Below, piece after piece: positions 53,935-62,296 of a DNA stretch of 64,000 nt. Below the pieces are notes generated by a model that saw only the letters and a program-made list of their open reading frames with translations, was not told the DNA's origin and searched no databases. Numbering within the stretch: the stretch's first letter is position 1; each line of letters begins with the position of its first letter. Both the position numbers and the translations under genes were made by a program. The DNA lies in the NCBI GenBank assembly GCA_001563305.1, contig CP013703.1:682001-746000 (forward strand), read 5' to 3'. Origin of the DNA: a methanogenic archaeon mixed culture ISO4-G1 (GTDB lineage Archaea; Thermoplasmatota; Thermoplasmata; Methanomassiliicoccales; Methanomethylophilaceae).

Positions 53935-55602
53935 ATGAACATTGATCCCAATGCAACGAAGTATATGGTAAAGGCGAAGATCAGCGCAGACGGCATCATC
54001 GACAGGCCGGACGTTGTCGGAGCCATTTTTGGACAGACCGAGGGACTCCTCGGAGACGAACTGGACCTCAGGGACCTGCAGAAATCCGGAAGGATCGGAA
54101 GGATCGAGGTCGAGACCGTCACCAAGGGAGGGAAATCCGAGGGAATCATCTACATGTCATCGAGCCTCGACCAGGTCGAGACCGTCATCCTCGCATCCGC
54201 GCTGGAGACCGTCGACCGCGTCGGACCCTGCAAGGCATCTGTGCACGTCCTCGGAATCGAGGATGTCCGTGTGACCAAGAGGGAGAAGGTCGTGGAGCGT
54301 GCGAAGGAGCTGCTGAACGAACTGATGAAGCAGTCCGAGGGCTCCAGCACCAACCTCATGAACAGTGTCAAGCAGAGCGTCCAGGTCGAGGAGATCACCA
54401 CCTACGGACCCGACAGGTGCCCCGCAGGACCCAACGTCAAGGACTCAGAGGCGATCATCATCGTCGAGGGAAGGTCCGATGTCCTCAACCTGCTCAAGGC
54501 AGGAATCAAGAACGCCATCGCGGTCGAGGGAACGAACATCCCCAAGACCGTCCAGGACCTCTCCAGGGAGAGGGTCGTTACCGCCTTCACCGACGGTGAC
54601 AGGGGCGGAGAGCTCATCCTCAGGGAGCTGTTCCAGGTCGCAGAGGTCGACTTCGTCGCCCGCGCACCCCGCGCACACGAGGTCGAGGAGCTGTCCTCCA
54701 AGCAGATCGTCAAGTGCCTCCGCAACAAGGTGCCCGGCGACCAGTACATGGAGATGAACAACCTTAGCTTCGAGGAGAAGTCGTTCGACGAGCTGGACAA
54801 GTTCGAGCCCGAGGGAGACTACAGGCGCGACAGGAAGGACCGCGACAGGCATGACAGGAAGGATCACGACGAGCGCCGCAAGGACCGTGACAACCGCGAG
54901 AACCGCGGCGACAGGAAGGATCACGACGAGCGCCGCAAGGAGCGCTTCAACAACGAGGCCCTCGACAAGTACAGGAAGAAGCGCGAGGAGCGCCAGGAGA
55001 GGGAGGAGAAGGACATGGACGTCGTCTCCGAGCCCGAGCCCGCAGAGGAGCCCGTCGCCGAGCAGCCTGCGATCGAGGAGCCCGCAGAGGTCGAGGACAA
55101 GCCCAAGAAGTCCACCAAGAGGAAGGCCAAGGACGAGGAGGACAAGCCCAAGAAGTCCACCAAGAGGAAGGCCAAGGACGAGGAGCCCGCCAAGGAACCC
55201 GCAGAGGAGAAGGCAGAGGAATCCGTCGAGGATGCACCCAAGGAGGAGAAGCCCGCCAAGGCCAGGTCCCTCCGCGGAAAGAAGCTCATCACCGACAAGG
55301 TGCTCACCCCCGAGCAGGAGTCTTACCGCGACATGCTGCTCGAGCTGTCCACCACCCACAACGCCAAGGTCCTGGATGCGGAGAACAACGTCATCAGGCA
55401 GGTCGCGGTCAAGAGCCTCGTTAACTCCCTGAAGGAGGACAACGACGCAGTCTCCGCGATCGTCTTCGACGGTGTCATCTCCCAGAGGATCATCGACGTA
55501 TCGTCCGAGAAGGGCATCAAGATCGTCGTCGGAACCCGCAAGGGCAACATCTCCAAGATGCCTGCCGACGTTACCATCTGGACCAAGGAAGACCTCGTCT
55601 GA
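53935..55602 (+). CDS. dnaG: Archaeal DnaG primase-like protein
   Basis: A 555-residue archaeal DnaG, a Toprim protein associated with the exosome and with primer synthesis in vitro. The N-terminal domain starts DPNATKYMVKAKISADGIID. The Toprim motifs AIIIVEGRSDVLNLL (about 173) and AFTDGDRGGELI (about 218) carry the conserved acidic residues. From about 300 to 455 a long Lys/Glu/Arg/Asp-rich linker with tandem repeats interrupts the protein. A conserved C-terminal domain follows (YRDMLLELSTTHNAKVLD, PADVTIWTKEDLV). Most archaeal DnaG proteins are 400-450 aa, the excess being the linker. A GGAGGG ribosome site 5 bases before the ATG decides the start. It is followed 5 bases later by a Lon-like ATPase. 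Stop TGA. Confidence 0.93.
   Translation: MNIDPNATKYMVKAKISADGIIDRPDVVGAIFGQTEGLLGDELDLRDLQKSGRIGRIEVETVTKGGKSEGIIYMSSSLDQVETVILASALETVDRVGPCKASVHVLGIEDVRVTKREKVVERAKELLNELMKQSEGSSTNLMNSVKQSVQVEEITTYGPDRCPAGPNVKDSEAIIIVEGRSDVLNLLKAGIKNAIAVEGTNIPKTVQDLSRERVVTAFTDGDRGGELILRELFQVAEVDFVARAPRAHEVEELSSKQIVKCLRNKVPGDQYMEMNNLSFEEKSFDELDKFEPEGDYRRDRKDRDRHDRKDHDERRKDRDNRENRGDRKDHDERRKERFNNEALDKYRKKREERQEREEKDMDVVSEPEPAEEPVAEQPAIEEPAEVEDKPKKSTKRKAKDEEDKPKKSTKRKAKDEEPAKEPAEEKAEESVEDAPKEEKPAKARSLRGKKLITDKVLTPEQESYRDMLLELSTTHNAKVLDAENNVIRQVAVKSLVNSLKEDNDAVSAIVFDGVISQRIIDVSSEKGIKIVVGTRKGNISKMPADVTIWTKEDLV
54853..54941. repeat. Direct repeat in the dnaG linker (32 bp, two copies)
   Basis: A 32-base unit beginning GACAGGAAGGATCACGACG occurs at 54853-54884 and again, unchanged, at 54910-54941. 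It encodes DRKDHDERRK twice. Near-repeats of the DRK type fill the gap. Confidence 0.8.
55096..55185. repeat. Tandem 45-bp repeat in the dnaG linker
   Basis: Two identical, directly adjacent 45-base units (55096-55140 and 55141-55185) encode DKPKKSTKRKAKDEE twice. Exact identity including third positions points to recent tandem duplication. Confidence 0.9.
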
Positions 55603-55607
55603 TTACC

Positions 55608-57125
55608 ATGGCCAAACAGAAGCATGTCGACACATGGGATGACGTGAAGGCGCTGAAATCCACCGCCGACATCCTCATCCCCAAGGATCCTCTCGACAGG
55701 GTCCTCGGACAGGAGGAGGCCATCGAGCTGGCCAAGATCGCCGCGAAGCAGAGGAGGCATCTCCTGCTGGTCGGACCTCCCGGAACCGGAAAGTCCATGA
55801 TAGCCCGTGCGCTGTCCATGAACCTCCCGGCACCCAAGCAGGAGATCCGCGTGGCGAAGAACCCGGAGAACCCGGAGAGGCCGCTGCTGATGGTCATGGA
55901 CGCCGAAGAGGTGCTGAAGGAGGAGGACATCAAGGCCGCCTCCATCGGCATACTCCTGAAGCCCGAGGAGGCCCCGCCCAACGTCGCGGAGCACCTCGGA
56001 TACAAGTGCAAGAACTGCGGAGGATACTCCCTCCCCACGGACATCACCTGCCCGCACTGCAGCCACACCAAGCTGGATTCCACCGCTAACAAGAGCAACC
56101 CGTTCCAGGACATCATAAGCAACCTGGGAGGGATGCTGGATGTGGCACTGCCGGAGGTCACCGCCGGTAAGGAGAAGGTCACAACCCGCGACAGGAACGA
56201 CGAGCAGGTCATCTTCGAGCGTGCCGGGGACAAGATCCGCAAGCTCGACCAGGCCGCCATCGACAAGCGCGCCGAGCTCCAGAGCACCAGCAATGAGAAG
56301 GTCCTCGTCAAGCTGAGGAGGAACCCGTTCGTGCTCGCCACAGGGGCTTCCGAGACGGAGCTGCTGGGTGACGTGCGCCACGACCCCTACGGAGGTCACG
56401 AGAAGCTCGGATCCCCCGCATACGAGAGAATAGTCGCCGGAGCGATCCACGAGGCCCACGAGGGTGTTCTCTTCATAGACGAGATCTCCCACCTCAAGGA
56501 GCTCCAGAGGTACATCCTCACCGCGATGCAGGACAAGGTCTTCCCCATCACGGGAAGGAACCCCCAGTCGGCCGGCGCCAGCGTCAAGGTCGATTCGGTG
56601 CCCTGCGATTTCATACTCGTGGCAGCGTGCAACATCCAGGACCTGGAGAACATCCTGTCCCCGCTGAGGTCCAGGATAATCGGTAACGGTTACGAGGTCC
56701 TCGTGGACATCGCGATGCCGGACACCCCGCACAACCGCGCCAGATACGCGCAGTTCGTCGCCCAGGAGGTCCAGATCGACGGCCACATCCCGCATGCGAC
56801 CATCGATGCAGTGGAGAAGATCATAGCCGAAGGCAAGAGGCGTGCGAAGCTGGACAACCAGAACAACTCGCTGACCCTCAGGCTGAGGGAGCTGGGAGGA
56901 CTCATAAGGTCCGCCGGGGACATAGCCGTCCTCGAGGGTGCCAAGTTCATCACCGGCGAGCACATCGACAGGGCCCTCAGGAGGTCCCGCAGCGTCGAGG
57001 AGCAGATCAAGGAGCGCTACGGTTCTTACAACAAGGGTCTGTCCAAGGACGTGTCCTCCGCGCAGAAGGAGCGTTCCAGCTACTACTTCGAGACAGAGCA
57101 CGTCGACGACTCGATGTTCTCGTGA
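55608..57125 (+). CDS. Lon-like AAA+ ATPase without a protease domain
   Basis: A 505-residue AAA+ ATPase related to archaeal LonB/magnesium chelatase-like proteins. Walker A LLLVGPPGTGKSMIARALS is at about 50-70, and Walker B GVLFIDEISHLKELQRY near 290. An insertion between them carries a zinc ribbon (YKCKNCGGYSLPTDITCPHC). The sensor region (FILVAACNIQDLENIL) and the C-terminal lid (LRLRELGGLIRSAGDIAVLE) are present. The sequence ends about 60 residues later. There is no Ser-Lys protease domain and no membrane helix pair, both standard in archaeal LonB. It is probably a chaperone-like unfoldase or remodeller. It is five bases after dnaG in the same operon and ends at the 57136 terminator. 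Stop TGA. Confidence 0.85.
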   Translation: MAKQKHVDTWDDVKALKSTADILIPKDPLDRVLGQEEAIELAKIAAKQRRHLLLVGPPGTGKSMIARALSMNLPAPKQEIRVAKNPENPERPLLMVMDAEEVLKEEDIKAASIGILLKPEEAPPNVAEHLGYKCKNCGGYSLPTDITCPHCSHTKLDSTANKSNPFQDIISNLGGMLDVALPEVTAGKEKVTTRDRNDEQVIFERAGDKIRKLDQAAIDKRAELQSTSNEKVLVKLRRNPFVLATGASETELLGDVRHDPYGGHEKLGSPAYERIVAGAIHEAHEGVLFIDEISHLKELQRYILTAMQDKVFPITGRNPQSAGASVKVDSVPCDFILVAACNIQDLENILSPLRSRIIGNGYEVLVDIAMPDTPHNRARYAQFVAQEVQIDGHIPHATIDAVEKIIAEGKRRAKLDNQNNSLTLRLRELGGLIRSAGDIAVLEGAKFITGEHIDRALRRSRSVEEQIKERYGSYNKGLSKDVSSAQKERSSYYFETEHVDDSMFS

Positions 57126-57135
57126 AACCATATTA

Positions 57136-57160
57136 AGAAGGGCTCTGCCCTTCTTCTTTT
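57136..57160 (+). terminator. Terminator of the dnaG operon
   Basis: A perfect 8-bp stem AGAAGGGC/GCCCTTCT with a TCT loop is followed by TCTTTT, 10 bases after the ATPase stop. It is the clearest terminator in the window. Confidence 0.8.
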
Positions 57161-57211
57161 ACCGAACCATCGCCGAAAACCGTCATATACGGCACCGTTG
57201 TTTTTCTATCG

Positions 57212-59155
57212 ATGAGGTACGTCGCGGTGTTCATTCTGGCGATTTCCGCCTTTTTCCTGCTCGTATGCATGAGCGGAGGGGAGGATTCCGACGCCGCATC
57301 TCCGGTGACGCATCCCGAGGACCTGTATCCGGATGCGGACGTCATCATAACCAAGGACAAGCAGAACCGCACCGTCGTGACGTTCAAGGCCTACGGCAAA
57401 TACAAGCCGACCCCCTCGCATCCGTCCGAGTGGTTCACCGAGGTCTTAGGGTCTTCCAACGAGGTCAGGGTCAGAGGGCTCTCGGACGTCAAGGATTCCA
57501 TTAACATCGTCTACGACGGGGCGACGGTCAACAGGCTGTTCCTGCTGGACATCGATTCCAAGGCATCAATGAACTCCGCCGTGGACCTCAATTTCACGAT
57601 GGTCAGCGGATCCATAGGGACGCTGTCCATGGTCTCTGTGCTGAGCACCGTCAGGCAGTACATTGGCAACTCGTATGACACCATGCCCATACCCATACGC
57701 AATGCGCAGCTGAATCTGGAGGGAGGGGACATCGATCTTCTGAATCCCACCTTCCTGATGGTATCCGTAGGCCACCTGGATCTCACGATGGGCAAGGGGA
57801 TGACCATAAACCGCGTCTTCACCACCGGCGAGAATGGGAGGTATTCCTCAGTGGACGTCTGCGTCAAGGGTGCGACGATCGGCTACATGTCCAACATCGC
57901 CTCCAAGATCGGGACGATAAACTACTCGTTCGAATCGGGCAGCGTGGATTACCTCTGTTTCGGGGCTAACACCGAGAACGTCTCGTCCAGGGTGCTCTCC
58001 AACATGGCCACATCCTACATCTCCGGCGACGTCAAGGCATTCGTCTCCGAGGAGGTGCAGATCAAGAAATGCATCCTCGGAGGAGGGATCTTCGAGATCC
58101 CGATCCGCCTGTGCAACGGGGAGAACGTCCGCGAGCCTGTCGTGCATTCGGTGGTCATAGAGGCCCCCGGGAAGACGGTCAGCAACGACATCATGTTCAT
58201 GACCGACAGCAGGAACAGGGCGTACCATTTCAATTACTACAAGATCGGGCACACCCCGTACGCCCAGACCACGATGGACGTCTTCATCCTGGGCGACAGG
58301 ACCTACGATGTCTACTCGGAAAATGGGATATGGTCGTCCTCCGTCGTAAGCACCATACCGACAGGTTCTCTCCTCTCCGTCAACACGGGATACGTCATAC
58401 CGTCAGGGAGCACGTTCAACATCTCGAAGGGGGCCACACTAGTCAATTCCGATCAGCTCATCGTCAGCGGGACCGTGGAGATCGACGGGAACGTCGTGAA
58501 CAACGGGATCATCCAGTGCAGGAAGGACTGCGTGATAAACGGCACCCCGGGAGGCATAGGCGTCTGTGCGGACCACAGGACGTATTTCGAATACTCTCCG
58601 GAACTGAACGTCCTTTCCGACAGGAGCGCCGTCATAATCGAACAGATCCCCGACAACGAGGTCGAATCCGTGACCGCCACATTCCTGGTCAGCGAGACGG
58701 ACATGTACAAGCCGTCCGTCTCGATCACCGCACCGGAGGATGAACCGTTCACCGGAAGCATGTTCATGCTCTCCCTGAAGGAGGGGCCGGGCGGATCCGA
58801 TTTCACGGCCTCATATGAACTGGATGTCTGGGGCATCGACATCCGCGTCCTGGAGAGGAGCGACATCAGCGTCACCATCCCCGTATCGAATTCCTCGTGC
58901 ACCGCGGTCTACGCCTTCGATAAGGATGACAACAGGTACGTCATGGTTGGGACATCCGAGTTCGAGCCCAATCTGACGTTCAAGGCAGGCGTGTACGACA
59001 AGTTCTACACGTCCACATACATCTCCGACAGGCCTGCGCCCCCCAACCCCCAGGGCGATACCGAGGTGGGAGGTCTGGATTACATCCTCATCGCCGCTAT
59101 CATCGCGGTGCTCGCGGCCACAATGTATCTGCTGGTCACGATGAAGCGCGATTGA
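57212..59155 (+). CDS. Secreted, C-terminally anchored surface protein
   Basis: A 647-residue surface protein of unknown function. An N-terminal signal peptide (MRYVAVFILAISAFFLLVCM) precedes an extracellular region rich in beta-type repeats, with segments such as TGYVIPSGSTFNISKGATLV and IVSGTVEIDGNVVNNGIIQC resembling parallel beta-helix or adhesin-like folds. A Pro-rich spacer (RPAPPNPQGD) leads to a C-terminal membrane helix (YILIAAIIAVLAATMYLLV) and a short basic tail. This is a common design of Methanomassiliicoccales cell-surface proteins. The last 20 bases overlap the convergent acetyltransferase gene. Stop TGA. Confidence 0.8.
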   Translation: MRYVAVFILAISAFFLLVCMSGGEDSDAASPVTHPEDLYPDADVIITKDKQNRTVVTFKAYGKYKPTPSHPSEWFTEVLGSSNEVRVRGLSDVKDSINIVYDGATVNRLFLLDIDSKASMNSAVDLNFTMVSGSIGTLSMVSVLSTVRQYIGNSYDTMPIPIRNAQLNLEGGDIDLLNPTFLMVSVGHLDLTMGKGMTINRVFTTGENGRYSSVDVCVKGATIGYMSNIASKIGTINYSFESGSVDYLCFGANTENVSSRVLSNMATSYISGDVKAFVSEEVQIKKCILGGGIFEIPIRLCNGENVREPVVHSVVIEAPGKTVSNDIMFMTDSRNRAYHFNYYKIGHTPYAQTTMDVFILGDRTYDVYSENGIWSSSVVSTIPTGSLLSVNTGYVIPSGSTFNISKGATLVNSDQLIVSGTVEIDGNVVNNGIIQCRKDCVINGTPGGIGVCADHRTYFEYSPELNVLSDRSAVIIEQIPDNEVESVTATFLVSETDMYKPSVSITAPEDEPFTGSMFMLSLKEGPGGSDFTASYELDVWGIDIRVLERSDISVTIPVSNSSCTAVYAFDKDDNRYVMVGTSEFEPNLTFKAGVYDKFYTSTYISDRPAPPNPQGDTEVGGLDYILIAAIIAVLAATMYLLVTMKRD

Positions 59156-59603
59156 TCTCAGATACCATCGCTATCATGCGGAACCCGTCTTCGCCGGGCC
59201 CGTATAGGTCAGGCACCTTCTCCGTGAGCCTGAAGCCGTGCCTCTGGTAGAAGGCGTAGGCCTTTGTGTTGGTCACGCGGAGCTCTAGCTGGACCGAGCT
59301 GTATCCCTGCATCCAGCATTCGGTCTTGAACCTGTCCAGAAGACCGGTCCCGATCCCCTGTCCTCTGCATTTGGCATCCACGGCATAGAGGGATATGGTG
59401 GCCATTCCGCCGACCGAACGTGTGCCGCATATCGCCCCAACGATGTTGCCGAAGAGGTCCTCGGCCACGAACTGGCCCTCGGGCCACATGGACAGGAAGT
59501 ACTCTATCATCTCGATGGGCGTGGGACGATCCAGATTGCTGTTCATCAGGGCGTAGACGCCGATGGTGTCTGATGCCCTCATGCTCCTGTAGACCGCCAT
59601 CAT
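59136..59603 (-). CDS. GNAT family N-acetyltransferase
   Basis: A 155-residue acetyltransferase of the RimI/GNAT type. The acetyl-CoA loop CRGQGIGTGLLDRF, the preceding strand TISLYAVDAKC, and the C-terminal TNTKAYAFYQRHGF (motif B) are all standard. The substrate could be a protein N-terminus or a small molecule. Two ATGs (59603 and 59600) are possible starts, and the stop of the phospholipase-like gene overlaps them, so the two genes are translationally coupled. It overlaps the convergent surface protein gene by 20 bases. Stop TGA. Confidence 0.9.
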   Translation of the reverse strand: MMAVYRSMRASDTIGVYALMNSNLDRPTPIEMIEYFLSMWPEGQFVAEDLFGNIVGAICGTRSVGGMATISLYAVDAKCRGQGIGTGLLDRFKTECWMQGYSSVQLELRVTNTKAYAFYQRHGFRLTEKVPDLYGPGEDGFRMIAMVSEINRASS

Positions 59604-61585
59604 CCTCGGCGGCCCCCTCTAATCCTGACCATCACCGCTGCGATACCGATGAGGACCACAAGCACGGGCGCGATGTAAACCAACAATCCCTCCATGGAAT
59701 CCGGTATGGCCGATGATTCCGAGACGCGGAAGCTGCCTGATATGGTGGCTTCCCTGTCCGAGGAGTCCTTTACAGTTACGGATACGGTATGTTCGCCGAC
59801 GGATGCCTCTATGATCACGCGCTTGATGGTGCTGTGCATCTCTTCGCCGTCCAGCTTCCATGTGTAGGTGAAGCTTCCGGATTGTATCGTGTCCACGGTG
59901 ACAGTGATCTTCTCGCCCTCCCTGCAGTCCGCAGGCGGCTCGGAGAAGTATACGCTGAGGTCCGAACCCGTGGATCTATCGTAATCCGACAGGAAGGAGG
60001 ATGCGAAGAAATCGGCCACATCCTTGGAGTGGATCGCCACCATGGTCTCCCTGTTGTTGTTGATGGAGTTCCAGGTCCAATTGACCGAACCCACAAGCGT
60101 CGTATCGTCGCAGACGATCCCCTTGTTGTGGAGGTATGGCTGCGGGAGGATGCCCGTCTCGATCCCCATGGATTCGACGTCCTTGATGTTACCGACATTG
60201 GCATTGGTGCTCACGAGCAGTCTGACATCCGCGCCTGTCTTCTTTGCTTGGCACATTCCGGTCACGGGGGATATGTACTCCGCATCCGCGATGTTGGAGC
60301 CGATGCTCTGCTGCTCCGAGAAGACCCTCTTCTCGGCGTTGGAGATGTAGTGCATAATACCTTCATAGGAACTGTCGGGGGACATCACCGGGGTTACCTT
60401 TGCCGAATATGATTCCAGCTCCACGGTGTCCTTGGGGGCGACATAGGTGAGTGTCTTGGACGGTTTTCCGGCGGTTTCGTCCTCATATCTCAGGACATCG
60501 CCGTAGGCCGTGTCGAAATCCTTCTGGAACAGGCCAGTCAGGTACTCCGCGTAATCCGTGCTCCTCACGATCGCGCCCCATCCCCTGTTGCCCTCGCCTT
60601 TCGAGGGGTCGTCTACTTTCTTCCCGTTCAGGTTGTCCTTGGTCCAGTTCTCCGACATGACTATGACGGTCTCACCGTCTATGATGCAGCATTTGGAATG
60701 TACCAGCGCGTATCTTCCATCGCCGGTGATGAGCCTGATGTCCGCTCCGGATTCGGACAGGTACTTCAGTTTCCCGCCGTCGTTCAGAGGATCGAAGTCC
60801 GGGAGGTTCTTCGGCATCAGGACCTGTATGTCGACCCCTCTCTTCGCGAGGTCCGCCAGCAGGGCGATGGCGTTGTCGGAGGAAAGGATATACATGCTCA
60901 GGATGACGGAAGAGGCGGCATTCGAAAGCTCGTCATAGATCGGGATCCCGCCCGTTTCCGGCATCAGGAAGGGGGACACCGTCGCATCGAACTGCCTGTC
61001 GGGATCGAACGGTTCGTGGATCATTCCCTCTTTCATGTTGCTCCAGGCCATTGCGGATGCCTGGTCGGGATTGTTCCTGACGGCGACGAAGCCGTCCTTG
61101 ACCGTGAAGGTCTGCCCGTTCCAGTCGTATACGCTGGGTTTCGTCACGTTCCCGTACAGGAAGCAGTCCACGACGGTCCCGCCTTTGAAAAGATAGATGT
61201 CGTCTCCGGTGTTCTTCAGTGCGAAGTCGCTCGAAACCGTGACACCGGATTCGCCGTTGCAGTACGATGTGTGGTTGCTTAGGAAATATGAGCCTTCCAC
61301 GCGTTCCTTCACGAATGTCAGGGTCTCCCCGGGACGTATTACGAGCGACTGGGAGAACGAGATCGAACCTTCGTTGGATGTCTTCGAAGGGTTGTCGGTG
61401 ACGGTGTATCCCTTAAGGTCCGCATCCGAAAGACCGTAGTTGTGCAGGGAGACGCCCTCGTCGGAACCGAAAGCATTGACCTCGCACAGACGGACGTCGG
61501 GGGACGATGCGTCGCAAAGAGGGACGGCGGCGAATGTTGCGCATATCGCCAGCATGATCATCGCTATGGCCGTCACGGACTTCAT
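59600..61585 (-). CDS. Secreted phospholipase D-like protein
   Basis: A 661-residue extracellular protein. Domains in order: signal peptide (MKSVTAIAMIMLAICATFAA); a lamin-tail-like domain (VRLCEVNAFGSDEGVSLHNY ... GYTVTDNPS); a first phospholipase D half with HSK motif RYALVHSKCCIIDGETVI; a second half with LHNKGIVCDDTTLVGSVNW; an Ig/PKD-like domain (GEHTVSVTVKDSSDREATIS); and a C-terminal membrane helix (VYIAPVLVVLIGIAAVMV) with basic tail. Both HxK motifs suggest an active phosphodiesterase at the cell surface acting on lipid or nucleic acid. It is co-transcribed with the acetyltransferase. Stop TGA. Confidence 0.85.
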   Translation of the reverse strand: MKSVTAIAMIMLAICATFAAVPLCDASSPDVRLCEVNAFGSDEGVSLHNYGLSDADLKGYTVTDNPSKTSNEGSISFSQSLVIRPGETLTFVKERVEGSYFLSNHTSYCNGESGVTVSSDFALKNTGDDIYLFKGGTVVDCFLYGNVTKPSVYDWNGQTFTVKDGFVAVRNNPDQASAMAWSNMKEGMIHEPFDPDRQFDATVSPFLMPETGGIPIYDELSNAASSVILSMYILSSDNAIALLADLAKRGVDIQVLMPKNLPDFDPLNDGGKLKYLSESGADIRLITGDGRYALVHSKCCIIDGETVIVMSENWTKDNLNGKKVDDPSKGEGNRGWGAIVRSTDYAEYLTGLFQKDFDTAYGDVLRYEDETAGKPSKTLTYVAPKDTVELESYSAKVTPVMSPDSSYEGIMHYISNAEKRVFSEQQSIGSNIADAEYISPVTGMCQAKKTGADVRLLVSTNANVGNIKDVESMGIETGILPQPYLHNKGIVCDDTTLVGSVNWTWNSINNNRETMVAIHSKDVADFFASSFLSDYDRSTGSDLSVYFSEPPADCREGEKITVTVDTIQSGSFTYTWKLDGEEMHSTIKRVIIEASVGEHTVSVTVKDSSDREATISGSFRVSESSAIPDSMEGLLVYIAPVLVVLIGIAAVMVRIRGGRRG

Positions 61586-61622
61586 GCTGTTACTATCCCG
61601 AGGATGGATAAAATTGTGATGC

Positions 61623-62291
61623 TCAGATGAAACCGACCAGGTCCCTGATCACTGCCTCTGGGTCCTTGGCCTTGACCACGCCGGATGCGAGCAGCACCCC
61701 GTGTGCTCCGAGGGCCACCGCGGCCTGCACGTCCTTGCCGTTCTTCACGCCTGCACCGCAGAGCACCTTGACCTTGCGGTTCACGGATCCGACGGCATCG
61801 ACGGTGCCTGATACTATGTCGGGGTTCGCGGTGGTAACCGATACGTCCCCTCCGATCAGCTCCGGAGGTTCCACGGCTATGTATTCGGGCGAGAATCCGG
61901 CCAGTTCGGCTGCGATTTCCTTGGTGTCGGCGCAGGCGCACACCGTGAGTCCCAGTTCCTTGCACATGGACACACACTTTCCGACGTCCGCGGCAGGCTT
62001 CTTGTGCTCCGAATGGTTCACCAGGGTGCCCACGGCGCCCGTTGCCTTGATCAGCGAGGGGGATGTGAAGCCGGTCCCGGACCCAGGGACGAACGGGTCG
62101 ACATCCTGGGAGAAAACCGGGACCTTTGATTGTTCGGCCACCCTGGCCAGTTCGACCATGGGCGGGCATATGATGAGGTTTGCGCCCGTCTCCTCCCTGA
62201 CGCTGGCACATATGGATGCCAGCGAGGATGCTCCCCTGCCCTCCACCTGCTGGTAGATCTTGCAGTTGATTATGACGACGGGCTGTGACAT
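61623..62291 (-). CDS. tpiA: Triosephosphate isomerase, archaeal type
   Basis: A 222-residue TIM-barrel enzyme interconverting dihydroxyacetone phosphate and glyceraldehyde 3-phosphate. Archaeal TPIs are shorter (about 220-230 aa) than bacterial ones, as here. Catalytic elements: Lys in IINCKIYQQ, His in GTLVNHSEHKK, Glu in YIAVEPPELIG, and the phosphate loop LCGAGVKNGKD. The ATG at 62291 is preferred; a GTG at 62300 overlaps the FBP aldolase stop as GTGA and is a credible alternative. It works directly with the upstream enzyme in gluconeogenesis. Stop TGA. Confidence 0.95.
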   Translation of the reverse strand: MSQPVVIINCKIYQQVEGRGASSLASICASVREETGANLIICPPMVELARVAEQSKVPVFSQDVDPFVPGSGTGFTSPSLIKATGAVGTLVNHSEHKKPAADVGKCVSMCKELGLTVCACADTKEIAAELAGFSPEYIAVEPPELIGGDVSVTTANPDIVSGTVDAVGSVNRKVKVLCGAGVKNGKDVQAAVALGAHGVLLASGVVKAKDPEAVIRDLVGFI

Positions 62292-62296
62292 CGATA

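Noticed and set aside
54445-55359. Leu/Gly/Val-rich open frame on the minus strand opposite dnaG
   Set aside because: Its low-complexity sequence is the mirror of the charged DnaG linker; no start signal or family resemblance.
55323-57131. 602-codon open frame antisense to the Lon-like ATPase
   Set aside because: The plus-strand ATPase has clear Walker motifs and a ribosome context; the minus frame has no recognisable domain.
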